Assembly: GCF_002752165.1 (NCBI RefSeq)
Contig: NZ_MOMB01000053.1
Span: 1 to 64,000 of the forward strand
DNA: 64,000 nt
From: Erwinia sp. OLFS4
GTDB taxonomy: Bacteria > Pseudomonadota > Gammaproteobacteria > Enterobacterales > Enterobacteriaceae
Reading direction: 5' to 3'
In this document: positions 27,668 to 36,866 of the stretch, one piece after another
How the letters are laid out: each line of letters opens with the position of its first letter
How positions within the stretch are numbered: position 1 is the first letter of the stretch
Program-made: the position numbers and the translations under genes
Notes under the pieces: model-generated
Told to the model about the DNA's origin: nothing
Seen by the model: only the letters and a program-made list of their open reading frames with translations
Database searches by the model: none

Positions 27668-27694
27668 TAAAAAAGCCGGATGGCGAAATCCGGC
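27668..27694 (-). terminator. Rho-independent terminator of dinI
   Basis: On the minus strand GCCGGAT, a TTCGCC loop and ATCCGGC are followed by TTTTTTA. The stem lies 25 bases after the dinI stop and before the start of the small gene at 27590. Confidence 0.9.
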
Positions 27695-27719
27695 AACCGC
27701 ACAACATTCACGGAAAAAA

Positions 27720-27965
27720 TTAACCGGCACAGAACCAGTCATCTGCACTTTCCCAGGTTTCCTGTAAAATATGGCTGATCTGGTCGCGGGTCTGCTTATC
27801 GGCACCCATTACCGTCAGGTTATTACTGCTGGCATAACGTAAAGAAACGCTGCTGGTACTGTCGGGAAAACATTCATTAATGCGCCGGCTTAATTCGGCT
27901 GACAGTGCTGACATTGCACCGTCAGGTAACGGGCTGGTTTTGGCTACGGTAATTTCAATACGCAT
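27720..27965 (-). CDS. dinI: DNA damage-inducible protein I
   Basis: An 81-residue protein equal in length to E. coli DinI. It begins MRIEITVAKTSPLPDGAM and ends HILQETWESADDWF, the helix with acidic residues that mimics DNA and binds RecA filaments. DinI stabilises RecA filaments and limits LexA and UmuD cleavage. The start at 27965 has GGAGG upstream, and a longer frame was rejected. A LexA box lies 11 bases further upstream, so the gene belongs to the SOS regulon. Confidence 0.96.
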   Translation of the reverse strand: MRIEITVAKTSPLPDGAMSALSAELSRRINECFPDSTSSVSLRYASSNNLTVMGADKQTRDQISHILQETWESADDWFCAG

Positions 27966-27975
27966 ACAAACTCCT

Positions 27976-28011
27976 CCACAAGATACTGTGATTATATACA
28001 GTATCTTGTGG
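27976..28011. promoter_or_regulatory. LexA (SOS) box upstream of dinI
   Basis: The core TACTGT-N8-ACAGTA spans 27984-28003 and fits the CTGT-N8-ACAG consensus exactly. Symmetry extends to perfect 14-bp arms (CCACAAGATACTGT and its complement), longer than LexA needs. It lies between dinI and the end of pyrC. Confidence 0.93.
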
Positions 28012-28040
28012 CCGGACAATAACAATATGATGAATAACGA

Positions 28041-29090
28041 TCAGATTTTCACTTGCCAGTTGAGGGTTTCACCGGCAAGGAAGGGAACCAGGGTCAGCTC
28101 GCCATGGTGGATAGCGCTTTGTACGGTCCACGGCTGGCGCACCAGGGTAATGGATTGCTGATTAGCGGGAAGGCCATAGAATGCCGGACCATTTTCGCTG
28201 CAGAATGCTTCTAAGTGCGTCAGAGCATTGAGCTCTTCAAACACACTAGCATAGGCGGCCAGGGAGACCGGGGCATTAAACACGCCGGCACAACCACAGC
28301 TGGCTTCTTTGAGGTGGCGCAGATGGGGGGCAGTATCGGTGCCAAGAAAGAATCGTGGATGGCCACTGGCGACGACTTCGCGCAGTGCCTGCTGATGAAT
28401 ATTGCGCTTGAGAATAGGCAGGCAATAAAGGTGCGGGCGTATGCCACCTACCAGCATATGATTACGGTTGAACATCAGATGCTGTGGCGTCACGGTAGCT
28501 GCCAGCCGCTCGTTACCGTCGCGAACGTAATCCGCCGCGTCTTTGGTGGTAATATGTTCAAATACCACTTTTAGCGCCGGATAGCGCTGGCGAAGCGGGT
28601 CAAGTACGCTATCAATAAAGCGCGCTTCACGATCGAAAATATCAATAGCTGCATCCGTGACCTCACCATGAATCAGCAAAGGCATGCCAAGACTTTCCAT
28701 TCTTTCCAGCACCTCGCTGATGGCGGCGATGCTGGTGACACCGTGACTGGAATTGGTGGTGGCATGGGCTGGATACAGTTTTGCGGCACAAAAAACCCCC
28801 TGGCTAAATCCCTGTTCAATTTCATCCGCATGCAGTGAATCGGTGAGATAGCAGGTCATCAGTGGGGTGAAATCATGTCCGTCGGGCACGGCGGACAGTA
28901 TACGCTCACGATAGGCCATGGCGGCGGCAACGCTACTGACCGGTGGTAGCAGATTCGGCATGATAATGGCCCGGCCATTCACTGCGCTGGTATAAGGCAC
29001 CACGGTTTTTAACATGTCACCGTCACGTAAATGGACATGCCAGTCATCAGGGCGACGAATAGTGAGTTGCTCGGGGGTTGTGGTCATCAT
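28041..29090 (-). CDS. pyrC: Dihydroorotase
   Basis: A 349-residue amidohydrolase of pyrimidine synthesis that cyclises carbamoyl aspartate to dihydroorotate. Zinc ligands His18 and His20 lie in [11 protein letters not shown]. Lys104 in [18 protein letters not shown] is the carboxylated bridging lysine. Further ligands lie in [13 protein letters not shown], and the catalytic Asp in [12 protein letters not shown]. Two adjacent ATGs (29090 and 29087) both fit the upstream GGAG. Cytoplasmic dimer. Downstream is dinI on the same strand with its own SOS promoter. Confidence 0.96.
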   Translation of the reverse strand: MMTTTPEQLTIRRPDDWHVHLRDGDMLKTVVPYTSAVNGRAIIMPNLLPPVSSVAAAMAYRERILSAVPDGHDFTPLMTCYLTDSLHADEIEQGFSQGVFCAAKLYPAHATTNSSHGVTSIAAISEVLERMESLGMPLLIHGEVTDAAIDIFDREARFIDSVLDPLRQRYPALKVVFEHITTKDAADYVRDGNERLAATVTPQHLMFNRNHMLVGGIRPHLYCLPILKRNIHQQALREVVASGHPRFFLGTDTAPHLRHLKEASCGCAGVFNAPVSLAAYASVFEELNALTHLEAFCSENGPAFYGLPANQQSITLVRQPWTVQSAIHHGELTLVPFLAGETLNWQVKI

Positions 29091-29260
29091 TGTGCTCCGG
29101 CAGTGAGAAAAACCAATCAGCCAGGATGGCTGTTTTTGCGCCGGGGTATAAGCATAGGGGGAAAGTGCAGTGATTGCATCCGTTTTATTGAGTCAGCAGG
29201 ACCGCGAAGGGCAGGCAGCAGATGGCAGGGCCAGTCCGGCGGCCCTGCCAACGGCATGGA

Positions 29261-29824
29261 CTACTCGGTAAACGGAATAATCAGCGCGCCTGGTTTCACT
29301 TCCAGCCCTTTGGCAAAGCGTTTGGCCAGCGATTCAGCTTTACTGCCATTGCTATTGAGTACATAGGCTGGTTGCTGATTAAAATACGTTTTCAGCGACT
29401 GGTTGAGATAGGGGGTCAGTGTTTTCAGGAGCGAGGCCATTTTTTCTGGCTGTACCTGAACGTCAACAATCTCCATATCCTTAAGATACACCGCCCCTTG
29501 TTGCCGATCATAACTGGGCTGGGCCTTCATCTTCAGGAGCATCTGTGCCTGCTGTGGACCAAACAGGGAGCTGATATTAACCTCGGCTTTGCCGGTCAGG
29601 GTCACTTGGTTCGGTTCCTCACGACCAATAGCGGCAGACAGTTCACTCAGCGTTAGGTGTGCGTCCATCAGCCCGGCAACACTCAGTTGCTTCTGGTAAT
29701 GATCCTGTTTTTGCAGGGCCTGATTAATCTCCTGCTCGCTGATGGTGTACTGCGTGAGTTGATTGCAAGCGCTCAGTAACAGCGCAGCTGCCAGCGCCAG
29801 TAAACCCGGAAAAACCTTTTTCAT
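29261..29824 (-). CDS. yceB: Lipoprotein YceB
   Basis: A 187-residue DUF1439 lipoprotein. The signal peptide ends in the lipobox LLSAC, with Asn following the cysteine. The mature domain starts NQLTQYTISEQEINQALQKQ. Length matches E. coli YceB (186). The fold is related to BPI/TULIP-like lipid-binding domains, but no function is established. ATG 29824 with GAGGAG four bases upstream is chosen over a longer frame lacking a signal peptide. It lies between pyrC and grxB, as in E. coli. Confidence 0.93.
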   Translation of the reverse strand: MKKVFPGLLALAAALLLSACNQLTQYTISEQEINQALQKQDHYQKQLSVAGLMDAHLTLSELSAAIGREEPNQVTLTGKAEVNISSLFGPQQAQMLLKMKAQPSYDRQQGAVYLKDMEIVDVQVQPEKMASLLKTLTPYLNQSLKTYFNQQPAYVLNSNGSKAESLAKRFAKGLEVKPGALIIPFTE

Positions 29825-30018
29825 GAAGCTCCTCATTATACATGAACGGATGCATCCACATCCGGCCACCAGGATGCCTGAATCCAGCGATAAAGTCATC
29901 CGGATTAGCCTGATAGCTGGCCTGGCCGCTGATAAAAACAGCATTCTGCAGGCCGGCGACAGCGAAGAAATTGTTCGACTAACGGTCACTGGCGTTTGCC
30001 GGCATACAAACGGTGAAG

Positions 30019-30046
30019 CCCGCAGGCAGAATACCGTCTGCTGCGG
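30019..30046 (-). terminator. Hairpin after grxB, possible terminator
   Basis: CCGCAGGCAGA and TCTGCTGCGG pair with one bulged base around ATACCG, directly after the grxB stop. The minus strand lacks a real U-tract (GCTTCACC), so this is a weak call. Confidence 0.35.
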
Positions 30047-30694
30047 TTAGCTGGCGATGGAAGAGAGCAGATTAATCCGCGTCTGCCCGGCAAGATTGTC
30101 ACGATAATCGACTATCCGGCTGGGATAGTCTATGCCGGCAATAAGCGTCAGTGCGCGCAACAGCGGGAACAGATGGATATCATCGTCGGAGAGTTCACCG
30201 TTAACTGCACTGGCGTTAACCATCAGCTTATCGAGTTTACGCAGATCATCGTTAATATTCTTAATATAGCCGGCGCTATGCTGACGCAGCGTAGCGAAAT
30301 CTCCCCAGCTCGCTTGTTTTTTGTCGGTGAAATAGCGCCGGGCTTGCGGAGTCGCAAATTCAGCAAAAGGCGCGGCGGCAATGCGGGGAAGCAGCAGTTT
30401 GTTCAGATAATTATTGACCTGGCGCAGCCAGTCACCGATCGCCGGCCTCGTACTGGCGGTTAGCAGAGGATTTCCATCAAGCTTATCAACATAATGTACA
30501 ATATCCATACTTTCCGGCATACAGCTGCCATCCTGTTTCATCAGCACCGGCACCACTTTCCTGCCCACCAGTTTCACCGGGGTGGCTTCATCGTCATTGA
30601 GCAGTACCTGCAGTTCGACAGGAATATTTTTCAGGCCAAATATCATGCGCGCTTTGACGCAAAACGGGCAGTGATCATAAATAAACAGTTTCAC
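30047..30694 (-). CDS. grxB: Glutaredoxin 2
   Basis: A 215-residue glutaredoxin with a glutathione S-transferase fold, the same length as E. coli GrxB. The redox motif Cys9-Pro-Phe-Cys12 (YDHCPFCVKARMIFG) lies in the N-terminal thioredoxin domain (residues 1-75, including PESMDIVHYVDKLDG). The helical domain follows and ends in the conserved RINLLSSIAS. It reduces protein disulfides with glutathione in the cytoplasm. A GGAGGC site precedes the ATG. In E. coli mdtH follows on the upstream side; it is missing here. Confidence 0.96.
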   Translation of the reverse strand: MKLFIYDHCPFCVKARMIFGLKNIPVELQVLLNDDEATPVKLVGRKVVPVLMKQDGSCMPESMDIVHYVDKLDGNPLLTASTRPAIGDWLRQVNNYLNKLLLPRIAAAPFAEFATPQARRYFTDKKQASWGDFATLRQHSAGYIKNINDDLRKLDKLMVNASAVNGELSDDDIHLFPLLRALTLIAGIDYPSRIVDYRDNLAGQTRINLLSSIAS

Positions 30695-31028
30695 GAACGC
30701 CTCCTTACCCTGTAGAAAGCCGTGGGGCCACCACCGCTTTTGTTAACCAGTTTAAAAAGTATGGAAGAGAGTGTGACGAAGGGCAAACCGCCGACGCAGG
30801 CGGTTTGTGTAGTAAAATAAACGCACCTGACACGAAAACCGCGCATACAGCGCCATCCGCGTAGCCGGCCAGCAAACGCGCCGTATCGCCTGTCGTGCGT
30901 TGCAGGGTAAAAATTCGCCTTGTCAGCAGCGGAAAAGGTATAGTGAATTGATAACAGTGGCGTGCGGAATGCGCCTCTGGATGACGATGTGATGAAACAG
31001 GTTTAGTCCCCGTAATGCAGGAGAGATG
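30695..31028. other. Divergent grxB/rimJ spacer, no gene
   Basis: This 334-bp spacer holds a perfect hairpin at 30784-30807, divergent promoters that I cannot fix, and the rimJ ribosome site. E. coli has mdtH here, but none of the frames in this spacer looks like a transporter. Confidence 0.6.
30784..30807. repeat. Perfect 9-bp hairpin in grxB/rimJ spacer
   Basis: CAAACCGCC (30784-30792), loop GACGCA, GGCGGTTTG (30799-30807). No U-tract follows on either strand. It could be the remnant of a terminator from a lost gene at the mdtH position, or a site for a dimeric protein. Confidence 0.45.
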
Positions 31029-31628
31029 ATGTTTGGCTATCGTTCCACTGCGCCAAAGGTACGGTTGACCACCGATCGTCTGGTGGTCCGCCTGGTACAT
31101 GAGCGTGATGCATGGCGGCTGGCTGATTACTATGCGGCGAACCGCGATTTTCTCAGACCATGGGAGCCGGTGCGTGATGAAAGCCACTGTTACCCATCAG
31201 GCTGGCAGGCCCGTCTTGGCCTGATTACTGATATGCACCGCCAGGGCGCCGCATTTTATTTTGCGTTATTGGACCGTGATGAAATGGAAATTCGTGGTGT
31301 GGCTAACTTCAGTAACGTGTTGCGCGGGGCGTTTCACGCCTGTTTTCTTGGCTATTCTCTCGCAGAACAGTGGCAAGGTCAGGGGCTGATGTATGAGGCG
31401 TTGCAGTCGGCGATCCGTTATATGCAGCGTCAGCAGCGGATGCACCGTATTATGGCAAACTATATGCCCCATAATCAGCGAAGTGGCCACCTGCTGGCGC
31501 GGCTCGGTTTTGAAAAAGAAGGCTATGCCAAAGACTATCTGTTGATTGATGGCCAATGGCAGGACCATGTTCTGACGGCACTGACGATGAAAAACTGGTC
31601 GCCGGAGCGGCGTGCGAGTCAACCCTGA
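31029..31628 (+). CDS. rimJ: Ribosomal protein S5 N-acetyltransferase RimJ
   Basis: A 199-residue GNAT acetyltransferase that acetylates the N-terminal alanine of ribosomal protein S5. Almost the whole N-terminus ([20 protein letters not shown]) matches E. coli RimJ, as do [20 protein letters not shown] and the acetyl-CoA loop region [17 protein letters not shown]. Two ATGs lie at 31026 and 31029; the second is chosen because AGGAG is then five bases away and the start matches E. coli. The yceH gene that follows in E. coli is absent, and mviM starts 15 bp later. Confidence 0.95.
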   Translation: MFGYRSTAPKVRLTTDRLVVRLVHERDAWRLADYYAANRDFLRPWEPVRDESHCYPSGWQARLGLITDMHRQGAAFYFALLDRDEMEIRGVANFSNVLRGAFHACFLGYSLAEQWQGQGLMYEALQSAIRYMQRQQRMHRIMANYMPHNQRSGHLLARLGFEKEGYAKDYLLIDGQWQDHVLTALTMKNWSPERRASQP

Positions 31629-31643
31629 GAAAAAGGAGAAAAT

Positions 31644-32567
31644 ATGCGTCAGGTGCGTATTGGTGTGGTGGGGCTTGGCAGCATCGCCCGCAAAGCCTGG
31701 CTACCGGTGCTTGCCCGCGCATCGCAGTGGCAGCTGACTGGGGGTTTTTCCCGCAACCAGGATAGCGCCCGTCCGCTGTGCGATAGCTACCGTATTCCGC
31801 TTTATGCCTCGCTGGAGGCGCTGGCGGCCGATTGTGATGCGATATTCGTGCATACCTCCACCGACAGCCATGCGGCGGTGGTCGGACAGCTGCTGAAAGC
31901 GGGAGTTGATGTACTGGTGGATAAGCCGCTGGCGGCGCGACTGAGTGATGCTGAACGGCTGGTGGAGCTGGCGGATAAACATCAGCGTAAGCTCATGGTA
32001 GGGTTTAACCGTCGCTTTGCTCCTCGCTATCTGCAACTCCGGCAACAGATGAAAGGCGCGGTGGCGTTGCGGATGGAAAAACACCGTATTGATAGCGTTG
32101 GCCCGGGTGATGCCAGCTTTACCTTGCTTGATGATTACCTGCATGTGGTGGATACCGCGTTATGGCTGGCAGGTGATAAGGGACGTCTGCAGCATGGCAC
32201 CCTGCTGACCAATGACAGCGGTGAGATGATTTATGCCGGACATCATTTTAGCGTCGGCGGTCTGCAGGTGGCGACCAGTATGCACCGCCGCGCCGGCACG
32301 CAGCGTGAACGTATTGAGTTGATTACCGACGGCGCCCTGTTTCAGGTTGATGATATGCGCGACTGGCGCTGTGAGTCGCAGGGGCTGCTGAGGTCCGAGC
32401 CGGCACCGGGCTGGCAGACCCTGGAAGAATTACGTGGTTTTGCCGGCGCGGCACAGCATTTTATTCGTTGCGTTGAAAATCAGACCATGCCGCAGTGTGC
32501 AGGCGAACAGGCCCTGCTGGCGCAGCGTGTGGTCGATCGTATCTGGCGTGAGCTGTCGGAAGAATAA
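31644..32567 (+). CDS. mviM: Gfo/Idh/MocA-family oxidoreductase MviM
   Basis: A 307-residue putative NAD(P)-dependent oxidoreductase, equal in length to E. coli MviM. The Rossmann motif is VVGLGSIARKAWLPVLARA at residues 8-26. The family motif VDKPLAARLSDAERLVELA contains the conserved EKP-like triplet as DKP, and MVGFNRRFAPRYLQLRQQM follows. HVVDTALWLAGDKG in the C-terminal domain contains the catalytic-type histidine. Substrate is unknown. It is probably co-transcribed with rimJ. The name comes from an old virulence locus and does not imply function. Confidence 0.92.
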   Translation: MRQVRIGVVGLGSIARKAWLPVLARASQWQLTGGFSRNQDSARPLCDSYRIPLYASLEALAADCDAIFVHTSTDSHAAVVGQLLKAGVDVLVDKPLAARLSDAERLVELADKHQRKLMVGFNRRFAPRYLQLRQQMKGAVALRMEKHRIDSVGPGDASFTLLDDYLHVVDTALWLAGDKGRLQHGTLLTNDSGEMIYAGHHFSVGGLQVATSMHRRAGTQRERIELITDGALFQVDDMRDWRCESQGLLRSEPAPGWQTLEELRGFAGAAQHFIRCVENQTMPQCAGEQALLAQRVVDRIWRELSEE

Positions 32568-32617
32568 TGGCTGGTAACATTCGTTGATGGCGATTTTATT
32601 TTTCCCCGGTAGACTAT

Positions 32618-32667
32618 GCCGCGCCGGTTTGACGCCGGCCTGATAGTCGCCGGGGTGCGGCTTTTTT
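32618..32667 (+). terminator. Hairpin with U-tract between mviM and murJ
   Basis: GCCGC (32618-32622) and GCGGC (32657-32661) close a branched GC-rich structure with inner CCGG and CCGGC/GCCGG stems, followed by TTTTTT (32662-32667). It sits 23 bases before the murJ start, so it ends the mviM transcript or acts as an attenuator in the murJ leader. Confidence 0.55.
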
Positions 32668-32689
32668 CTAACGGACCTGCAGGAAAAAC

Positions 32690-34228
32690 ATGAATCTGTT
32701 GAGATCCCTTGCAGCGGTCAGTTCGATGACGCTGTTTTCTCGCGTGCTGGGTTTTGCCCGCGATGCCATTGTTGCCCGTGTTTTTGGTGCTGGCATGGCC
32801 ACCGATGCCTTCTTTGTTGCCTTTAAGCTGCCTAATCTGCTGCGGCGTATTTTTGCCGAAGGGGCATTTTCCCAGGCATTTGTTCCGATTCTGGCGGAAT
32901 ATAAAAATAATCAGGGTGAAGAGGCGACGCGCGTATTTATCACCTATGTTTCAGGCTTACTGACACTGGTGCTGGCGCTGGTTTCTGTCGTCGGCATGCT
33001 GGCTGCCCCCTGGGTTATCTGGCTAACCGCCCCGGGATTTGCCGATACCGTGGATAAGTTCACGCTGACAACCTCTCTGCTGCGTATCACCTTTCCCTAT
33101 ATTTTATTGATCTCACTGGCTTCCCTGGTGGGGGCGGTGCTTAATACCTGGAACCGTTTTTCGGTGCCGGCTTTTGCGCCAACCCTGCTTAATATCAGCA
33201 TGATCCTTTTTGCGCTGTTTGCTGCGCCACATTTTCATCCGCCGGTACTGGCACTTGCCTGGTCAGTGGTTGTGGGGGGCGTGCTGCAACTGTTTTATCA
33301 GCTACCGCATCTGAAAAAAATCGGCATGCTGGTGCTGCCGCGCGTCAACCTGAAAGACAGCGGGGTCTGGCGGGTGCTGCGCCAGATGGGGCCGGCGATC
33401 CTCGGGGTTTCCGTCACCCAGGTTTCACTGATCATTAATACTATCTTCGCTTCATTCCTGGTCTCCGGTTCCGTCTCATGGATGTACTATGCTGACCGTC
33501 TGATGGAGTTTCCTTCCGGGGTGCTTGGCGTGGCGCTGGGAACCATTCTTTTGCCATCGATGGCGAAAAGCTTTGCCAGCGGCAATCATGACGAATACAG
33601 CCGTCTGATGGACTGGGGATTACGTCTCTGTTTTCTGCTGGCGTTGCCGAGCGCGGTGGGGATCGGTATCCTGGCGAAGCCGCTGACCGTTGCATTGTTT
33701 CAGTACGGTAAATTTACCGCGTTTGATGCCGCCATGACCCAGCGGGCGCTGGTTGCATATTCTGTAGGATTGATGGGGCTTATCGTGGTGAAAGTGTTGG
33801 CGCCGGGCTTTTATTCGCGTCAGGACATTAAAACGCCGGTAAGAATTGCGCTGGTCACCCTGTTGATGACGCAGCTGATGAATCTGGCGTTTATTGGCCC
33901 GCTCAAGCATGCCGGCTTGTCGCTTTCTATTGGACTGGCGGCTTGCCTGAATGCGACGCTGCTTTACTGGCAGCTGCGGAAACGCAATATTTTTCAGCCA
34001 CAGCCTGGCTGGTGCGGTTTTCTCTGGCGCTTAGCTGTCGGGATTATGGCAATGGTGTTGGTGCTGCTGACGTTACTGCATTTTATGCCGGAATGGGCCA
34101 GCGGAAGCATGACATGGCGTTTACTGCGTCTGACCGGCGTGTGTATTGCCGGAGGCACCGCCTATTTTGCTGCCCTGGCACTGCTTGGTTTTCGCCTGCA
34201 CCATTTTTCACGCCGGATGAGCGTTTAA
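32690..34228 (+). CDS. murJ: Lipid II flippase MurJ
   Basis: A 512-residue MOP-superfamily flippase with about 14 membrane helices that moves lipid II across the inner membrane for peptidoglycan synthesis; essential in E. coli. The N-terminus [20 protein letters not shown] and cationic-cavity segment [13 protein letters not shown] are highly conserved, as are [21 protein letters not shown] and [20 protein letters not shown]. Length matches E. coli MurJ (511). Formerly mviN. It is convergent with flgN. Confidence 0.96.
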   Translation: MNLLRSLAAVSSMTLFSRVLGFARDAIVARVFGAGMATDAFFVAFKLPNLLRRIFAEGAFSQAFVPILAEYKNNQGEEATRVFITYVSGLLTLVLALVSVVGMLAAPWVIWLTAPGFADTVDKFTLTTSLLRITFPYILLISLASLVGAVLNTWNRFSVPAFAPTLLNISMILFALFAAPHFHPPVLALAWSVVVGGVLQLFYQLPHLKKIGMLVLPRVNLKDSGVWRVLRQMGPAILGVSVTQVSLIINTIFASFLVSGSVSWMYYADRLMEFPSGVLGVALGTILLPSMAKSFASGNHDEYSRLMDWGLRLCFLLALPSAVGIGILAKPLTVALFQYGKFTAFDAAMTQRALVAYSVGLMGLIVVKVLAPGFYSRQDIKTPVRIALVTLLMTQLMNLAFIGPLKHAGLSLSIGLAACLNATLLYWQLRKRNIFQPQPGWCGFLWRLAVGIMAMVLVLLTLLHFMPEWASGSMTWRLLRLTGVCIAGGTAYFAALALLGFRLHHFSRRMSV

Positions 34229-34274
34229 CGCAGCAACGCGCCGGGTGCCGGGGCAGCGGGAATAGCGGAAAAGG

Positions 34275-34706
34275 TCAGTCTTTGTGGCTGAAAAAGCGCT
34301 GGCCGGTTGCCTGGCCGTCCGGGCCGTAAAATTGTTGTGACTGTAACGGGCGCAGCGCATTAAGCATCTGTTCGGTATGGGCCATCTGATGATTCAGTAG
34401 CAGCGCGTTATGCTGGTTTTTATCGCGCAGACGGATCGAACTCTGCTGAATCAGCGACCAGCGCTGAGCCAGCTGCGGCTGATCACTGTATGGGGCATGC
34501 AGGCCTGACTTTTCGCTGGCCTCACGCCGCATCTGTTCAATATAATTCAGCGTGGCCAGCAGGGCGCTTTTATCTTCGGTAATGCGTTGCAACAGGTTGC
34601 TGTTCACCTGGCCGGCAGAGAGCTGTTGTTGTTCTGCGTCCATAATATCGCTCAGGGAGGCAAGTACCTCCAGCATTTTGTCCAGGGAAGAGAGCAGCAT
34701 GTTCAT
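34275..34706 (-). CDS. flgN: Flagellar export chaperone FlgN
   Basis: A 143-residue helical chaperone that escorts the hook-associated proteins FlgK and FlgL to the export apparatus. The core IMDAEQQQLSAGQVNSNLLQRITEDKSALLATLNYIEQ matches E. coli FlgN closely. It starts five bases after the flgM stop, so the two are co-expressed. The C-terminus is divergent and polar, as usual. A second ATG two codons in is possible. Confidence 0.93.
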   Translation of the reverse strand: MNMLLSSLDKMLEVLASLSDIMDAEQQQLSAGQVNSNLLQRITEDKSALLATLNYIEQMRREASEKSGLHAPYSDQPQLAQRWSLIQQSSIRLRDKNQHNALLLNHQMAHTEQMLNALRPLQSQQFYGPDGQATGQRFFSHKD

Positions 34707-34711
34707 GTTAA

Positions 34712-35008
34712 TCAGTTATCCTGTAAGGATGATTTAGCCTCCTGAATCAGAGCGTCGGCGATTTTACCGGCATCCATTTTCAGTTCGCCATTGCGAATAG
34801 CGGTTTTCAGCTGCTCAACGCGTACGGCGTCGATGTCCTGCGAGCTGGCTTTGGTCAACTGAGACTTGGCATCGCTCAGTACCACCTGGGTACCTGGCTG
34901 GCTGGTTTTATTCTCAGGCGCTCGCGCTTTGCTCAAGGGGGCGTCATGGTTTTCACGCGGCTGAACGGTTGCTGCCGGCTTTAAAGGCTGCGTTCTGTCG
35001 ATACTCAT
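34712..35008 (-). CDS. flgM: Anti-sigma-28 factor FlgM
   Basis: A 98-residue, largely disordered protein that binds sigma-28 (FliA) and is exported through the finished hook-basal body, releasing late gene expression. The N-terminus MSIDRTQPLKPAATVQPREN is the family start. The FliA-binding C-terminal half contains VVLSDAKSQL, QDIDAVRVEQLKTAIRNGELKMDAGKIADALI. A sigma-28-type promoter lies upstream at 35189-35215. It also shares the flgA message. Confidence 0.96.
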   Translation of the reverse strand: MSIDRTQPLKPAATVQPRENHDAPLSKARAPENKTSQPGTQVVLSDAKSQLTKASSQDIDAVRVEQLKTAIRNGELKMDAGKIADALIQEAKSSLQDN

Positions 35009-35188
35009 AATCTGGCTCCTGTTAATTCAGATCCGGAACCTGCTGTTAATTGCGTCACAACCAACAATATCCTTTTTTATTTCCCAGCATGTCTGCGGGA
35101 AAATCGCCGTTAATTGTCAGGTTGTCACTCGCTGAATTCACAGGAACAGGTGGTCTGAGAACGAATTCTACGCTGAATGATGTTTACT

Positions 35189-35215
35189 CTATCGGCAGAA
35201 GTGAGCCCTTCTTTA
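35189..35215 (-). promoter_or_regulatory. Sigma-28 (FliA) promoter of flgM
   Basis: On the minus strand TAAAGAAG, 11 bp, GCCGATAG. The consensus is TAAAGTTT-N11-GCCGATAA, with seven of eight matches in the -10. It lies directly after the flgA stop codon and gives a flgM leader of about 170 nt. A class 3 promoter is expected for flgMN. Confidence 0.8.
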
Positions 35216-35220
35216 GTGTT

Positions 35221-35880
35221 TTATAACGATATAAGAATTTTCCCATCATCATTCACTTTTCCACTGACAATCTGGCCGGAGTGCATTCTTACCCGTACGG
35301 ATTGCGTTGCCGCTGCATTATTCATCGCCCGGCCTTCACTGGTTACTGTAAATCCTTCTCCTGATGCGGTAACCATCACGTTTTGCCCGGCTTTTACCCG
35401 CCACGGCTGACGTACCATCATCATATTTACCGGCTGGCCGGCGATAATATCACGCAAAGAGATAGCACCAATGACTTCATCCGGGCTGACTGCGGTGCGC
35501 GCCGGCAACTTATCAAGGCGACCTTTCTTTATTGTAATATCTCCGGCAGTGACTGCCGTGTTGCGCGTAATTTGCCGGGCGGCCACGACATAGTCACCGG
35601 TAACCTGTACTTCCACCTGAATGTAGCGGCGATTGTGCCCGCAGTTGGCGGCAACGCTGATTAATCCCCAGCGTCTGGCATTACCTGGCAAAGAAAACTG
35701 AGGATGCTCACAGGATGGCCACTGAGCTTGCGGGGTTTTCACCGTTACCGTCACCGTGCCGCTATTTTGTCCATTACGGGCTTTGAAAAATTGATCGAGC
35801 TGGCTTGTCAGATCGCTGGCACAGACCGGTAAGCTCAGCAGGCCCAGTGCGGCGATCGCCAGCATTTTCAGTTTGTTCAT
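35221..35880 (-). CDS. flgA: Flagellar P-ring assembly chaperone FlgA
   Basis: A 219-residue periplasmic protein, equal in length to E. coli FlgA. The signal peptide is MNKLKMLAIAALGLLSLPVCA. The mature protein has the N-terminal domain and a C-terminal SAF-like domain with VVAARQITRNTAVTAGDITI and GAISLRDIIAGQPVNMMMVRQPW. It helps FlgI polymerise into the P ring. It diverges from flgB across a 154-bp region that should hold class 2 (FlhDC) promoters for both sides; I could not define an FlhDC box by eye. Confidence 0.95.
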   Translation of the reverse strand: MNKLKMLAIAALGLLSLPVCASDLTSQLDQFFKARNGQNSGTVTVTVKTPQAQWPSCEHPQFSLPGNARRWGLISVAANCGHNRRYIQVEVQVTGDYVVAARQITRNTAVTAGDITIKKGRLDKLPARTAVSPDEVIGAISLRDIIAGQPVNMMMVRQPWRVKAGQNVMVTASGEGFTVTSEGRAMNNAAATQSVRVRMHSGQIVSGKVNDDGKILISL

Positions 35881-36034
35881 CGCATCATTCCTTATTCATC
35901 CTTAAGCGATTTTACCGGTGCCAGTGGTCAGCCAAAGGGCAAATTAGCTGCGCTTTTTGCCGCTATTCTGCCGATCGTTCTGTTAGCCGGCGATTATGCT
36001 GTTAGCTCGGAAAACCGTTAAATATGGAGGGCAC

Positions 36035-36448
36035 ATGCTTGACAAACTGGATGCAGCCTTACGGTTCCAGACTGAAGCGCTCAATTTGCGCGCACAACGT
36101 CAGGAAATCCTAGCATCGAATATTGCTAATGCTGATACCCCGGGGTATCAGGCGCGCGATATTGATTTTGCCAGTCAGCTAAAAAACGTGATGGATAACG
36201 GGCGAGCGCAGGGTTCAGGTATGTCTCTGGCGATCACTTCGCCCCGCCATATTCCGGCGGAAACTTTTCAGCCTGCCGCGCTGGATTTGCTGTATCGCGT
36301 GCCGGACCAGCCCGCAATGGACGGCAACACTGTTGATATGGATCGCGAGCGTACGCAGTTTGCCGATAACAGTCTCAAATATCAGACCGATCTCACCGTG
36401 CTTAACAGCCAGATGAAAAGCATGATGTCAGTGCTGCAGGGGCAATAA
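36035..36448 (+). CDS. flgB: Flagellar proximal rod protein FlgB
   Basis: A 137-residue rod protein. The flagellar rod motif [19 protein letters not shown] lies near residues 35-55 and the C-terminal helix carries [23 protein letters not shown] 36035 is chosen because GGAGG lies just upstream and [16 protein letters not shown] is the family N-terminus; upstream in-frame codons were rejected. First gene of the flgBCDEFGHIJ operon. Confidence 0.96.
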   Translation: MLDKLDAALRFQTEALNLRAQRQEILASNIANADTPGYQARDIDFASQLKNVMDNGRAQGSGMSLAITSPRHIPAETFQPAALDLLYRVPDQPAMDGNTVDMDRERTQFADNSLKYQTDLTVLNSQMKSMMSVLQGQ

Positions 36449-36451
36449 CCG

Positions 36452-36856
36452 ATGGCACTTTTAAATATTTTTGATATTGCCGGTTCGGCAATGACGGCGC
36501 AATCGCAACGTATGAACGTCAGTGCCAGCAACCTGGCGAATGCTGACAGCGTCACCGGCCCCGACGGGCAGCCCTACACGGCCAAACAGGTGGTATTTCA
36601 GGTTGACGCCCGCCCGGGATCGCCCACTGGTGGGGTAAAGGTTGCTGAAGTGGTTGACGATCCAACGCCGTCAAAACTGGTTTATGAACCGGGCAATCCG
36701 ATGGCGGATGATAAAGGCTATGTCAGGATGCCAAACGTGAATGTTGTGGCCGAAACGGTGAATACCCTGTCGGCTTCGCGCAGTTATCAGGCTAACGTCG
36801 AGGTGCTTAACACCGTTAAGCAGTTAATGATGAAAACGCTGACTTTGGGCCAGTAA
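36452..36856 (+). CDS. flgC: Flagellar proximal rod protein FlgC
   Basis: A 134-residue rod protein, equal in length to E. coli FlgC. The N-terminal helix ends with the rod signature [19 protein letters not shown], and the C-terminal helix has [18 protein letters not shown]. It starts three bases after the flgB stop. It builds the proximal rod together with FlgB and FlgF. Confidence 0.97.
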   Translation: MALLNIFDIAGSAMTAQSQRMNVSASNLANADSVTGPDGQPYTAKQVVFQVDARPGSPTGGVKVAEVVDDPTPSKLVYEPGNPMADDKGYVRMPNVNVVAETVNTLSASRSYQANVEVLNTVKQLMMKTLTLGQ

Positions 36857-36866
36857 GGAGCACAAC

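Noticed and set aside
30705-31187. 160-codon minus-strand frame over the grxB/rimJ spacer, considered as an mdtH remnant
   Set aside because: It has no series of membrane helices, no similarity to a transporter, and overlaps the conserved start of rimJ.
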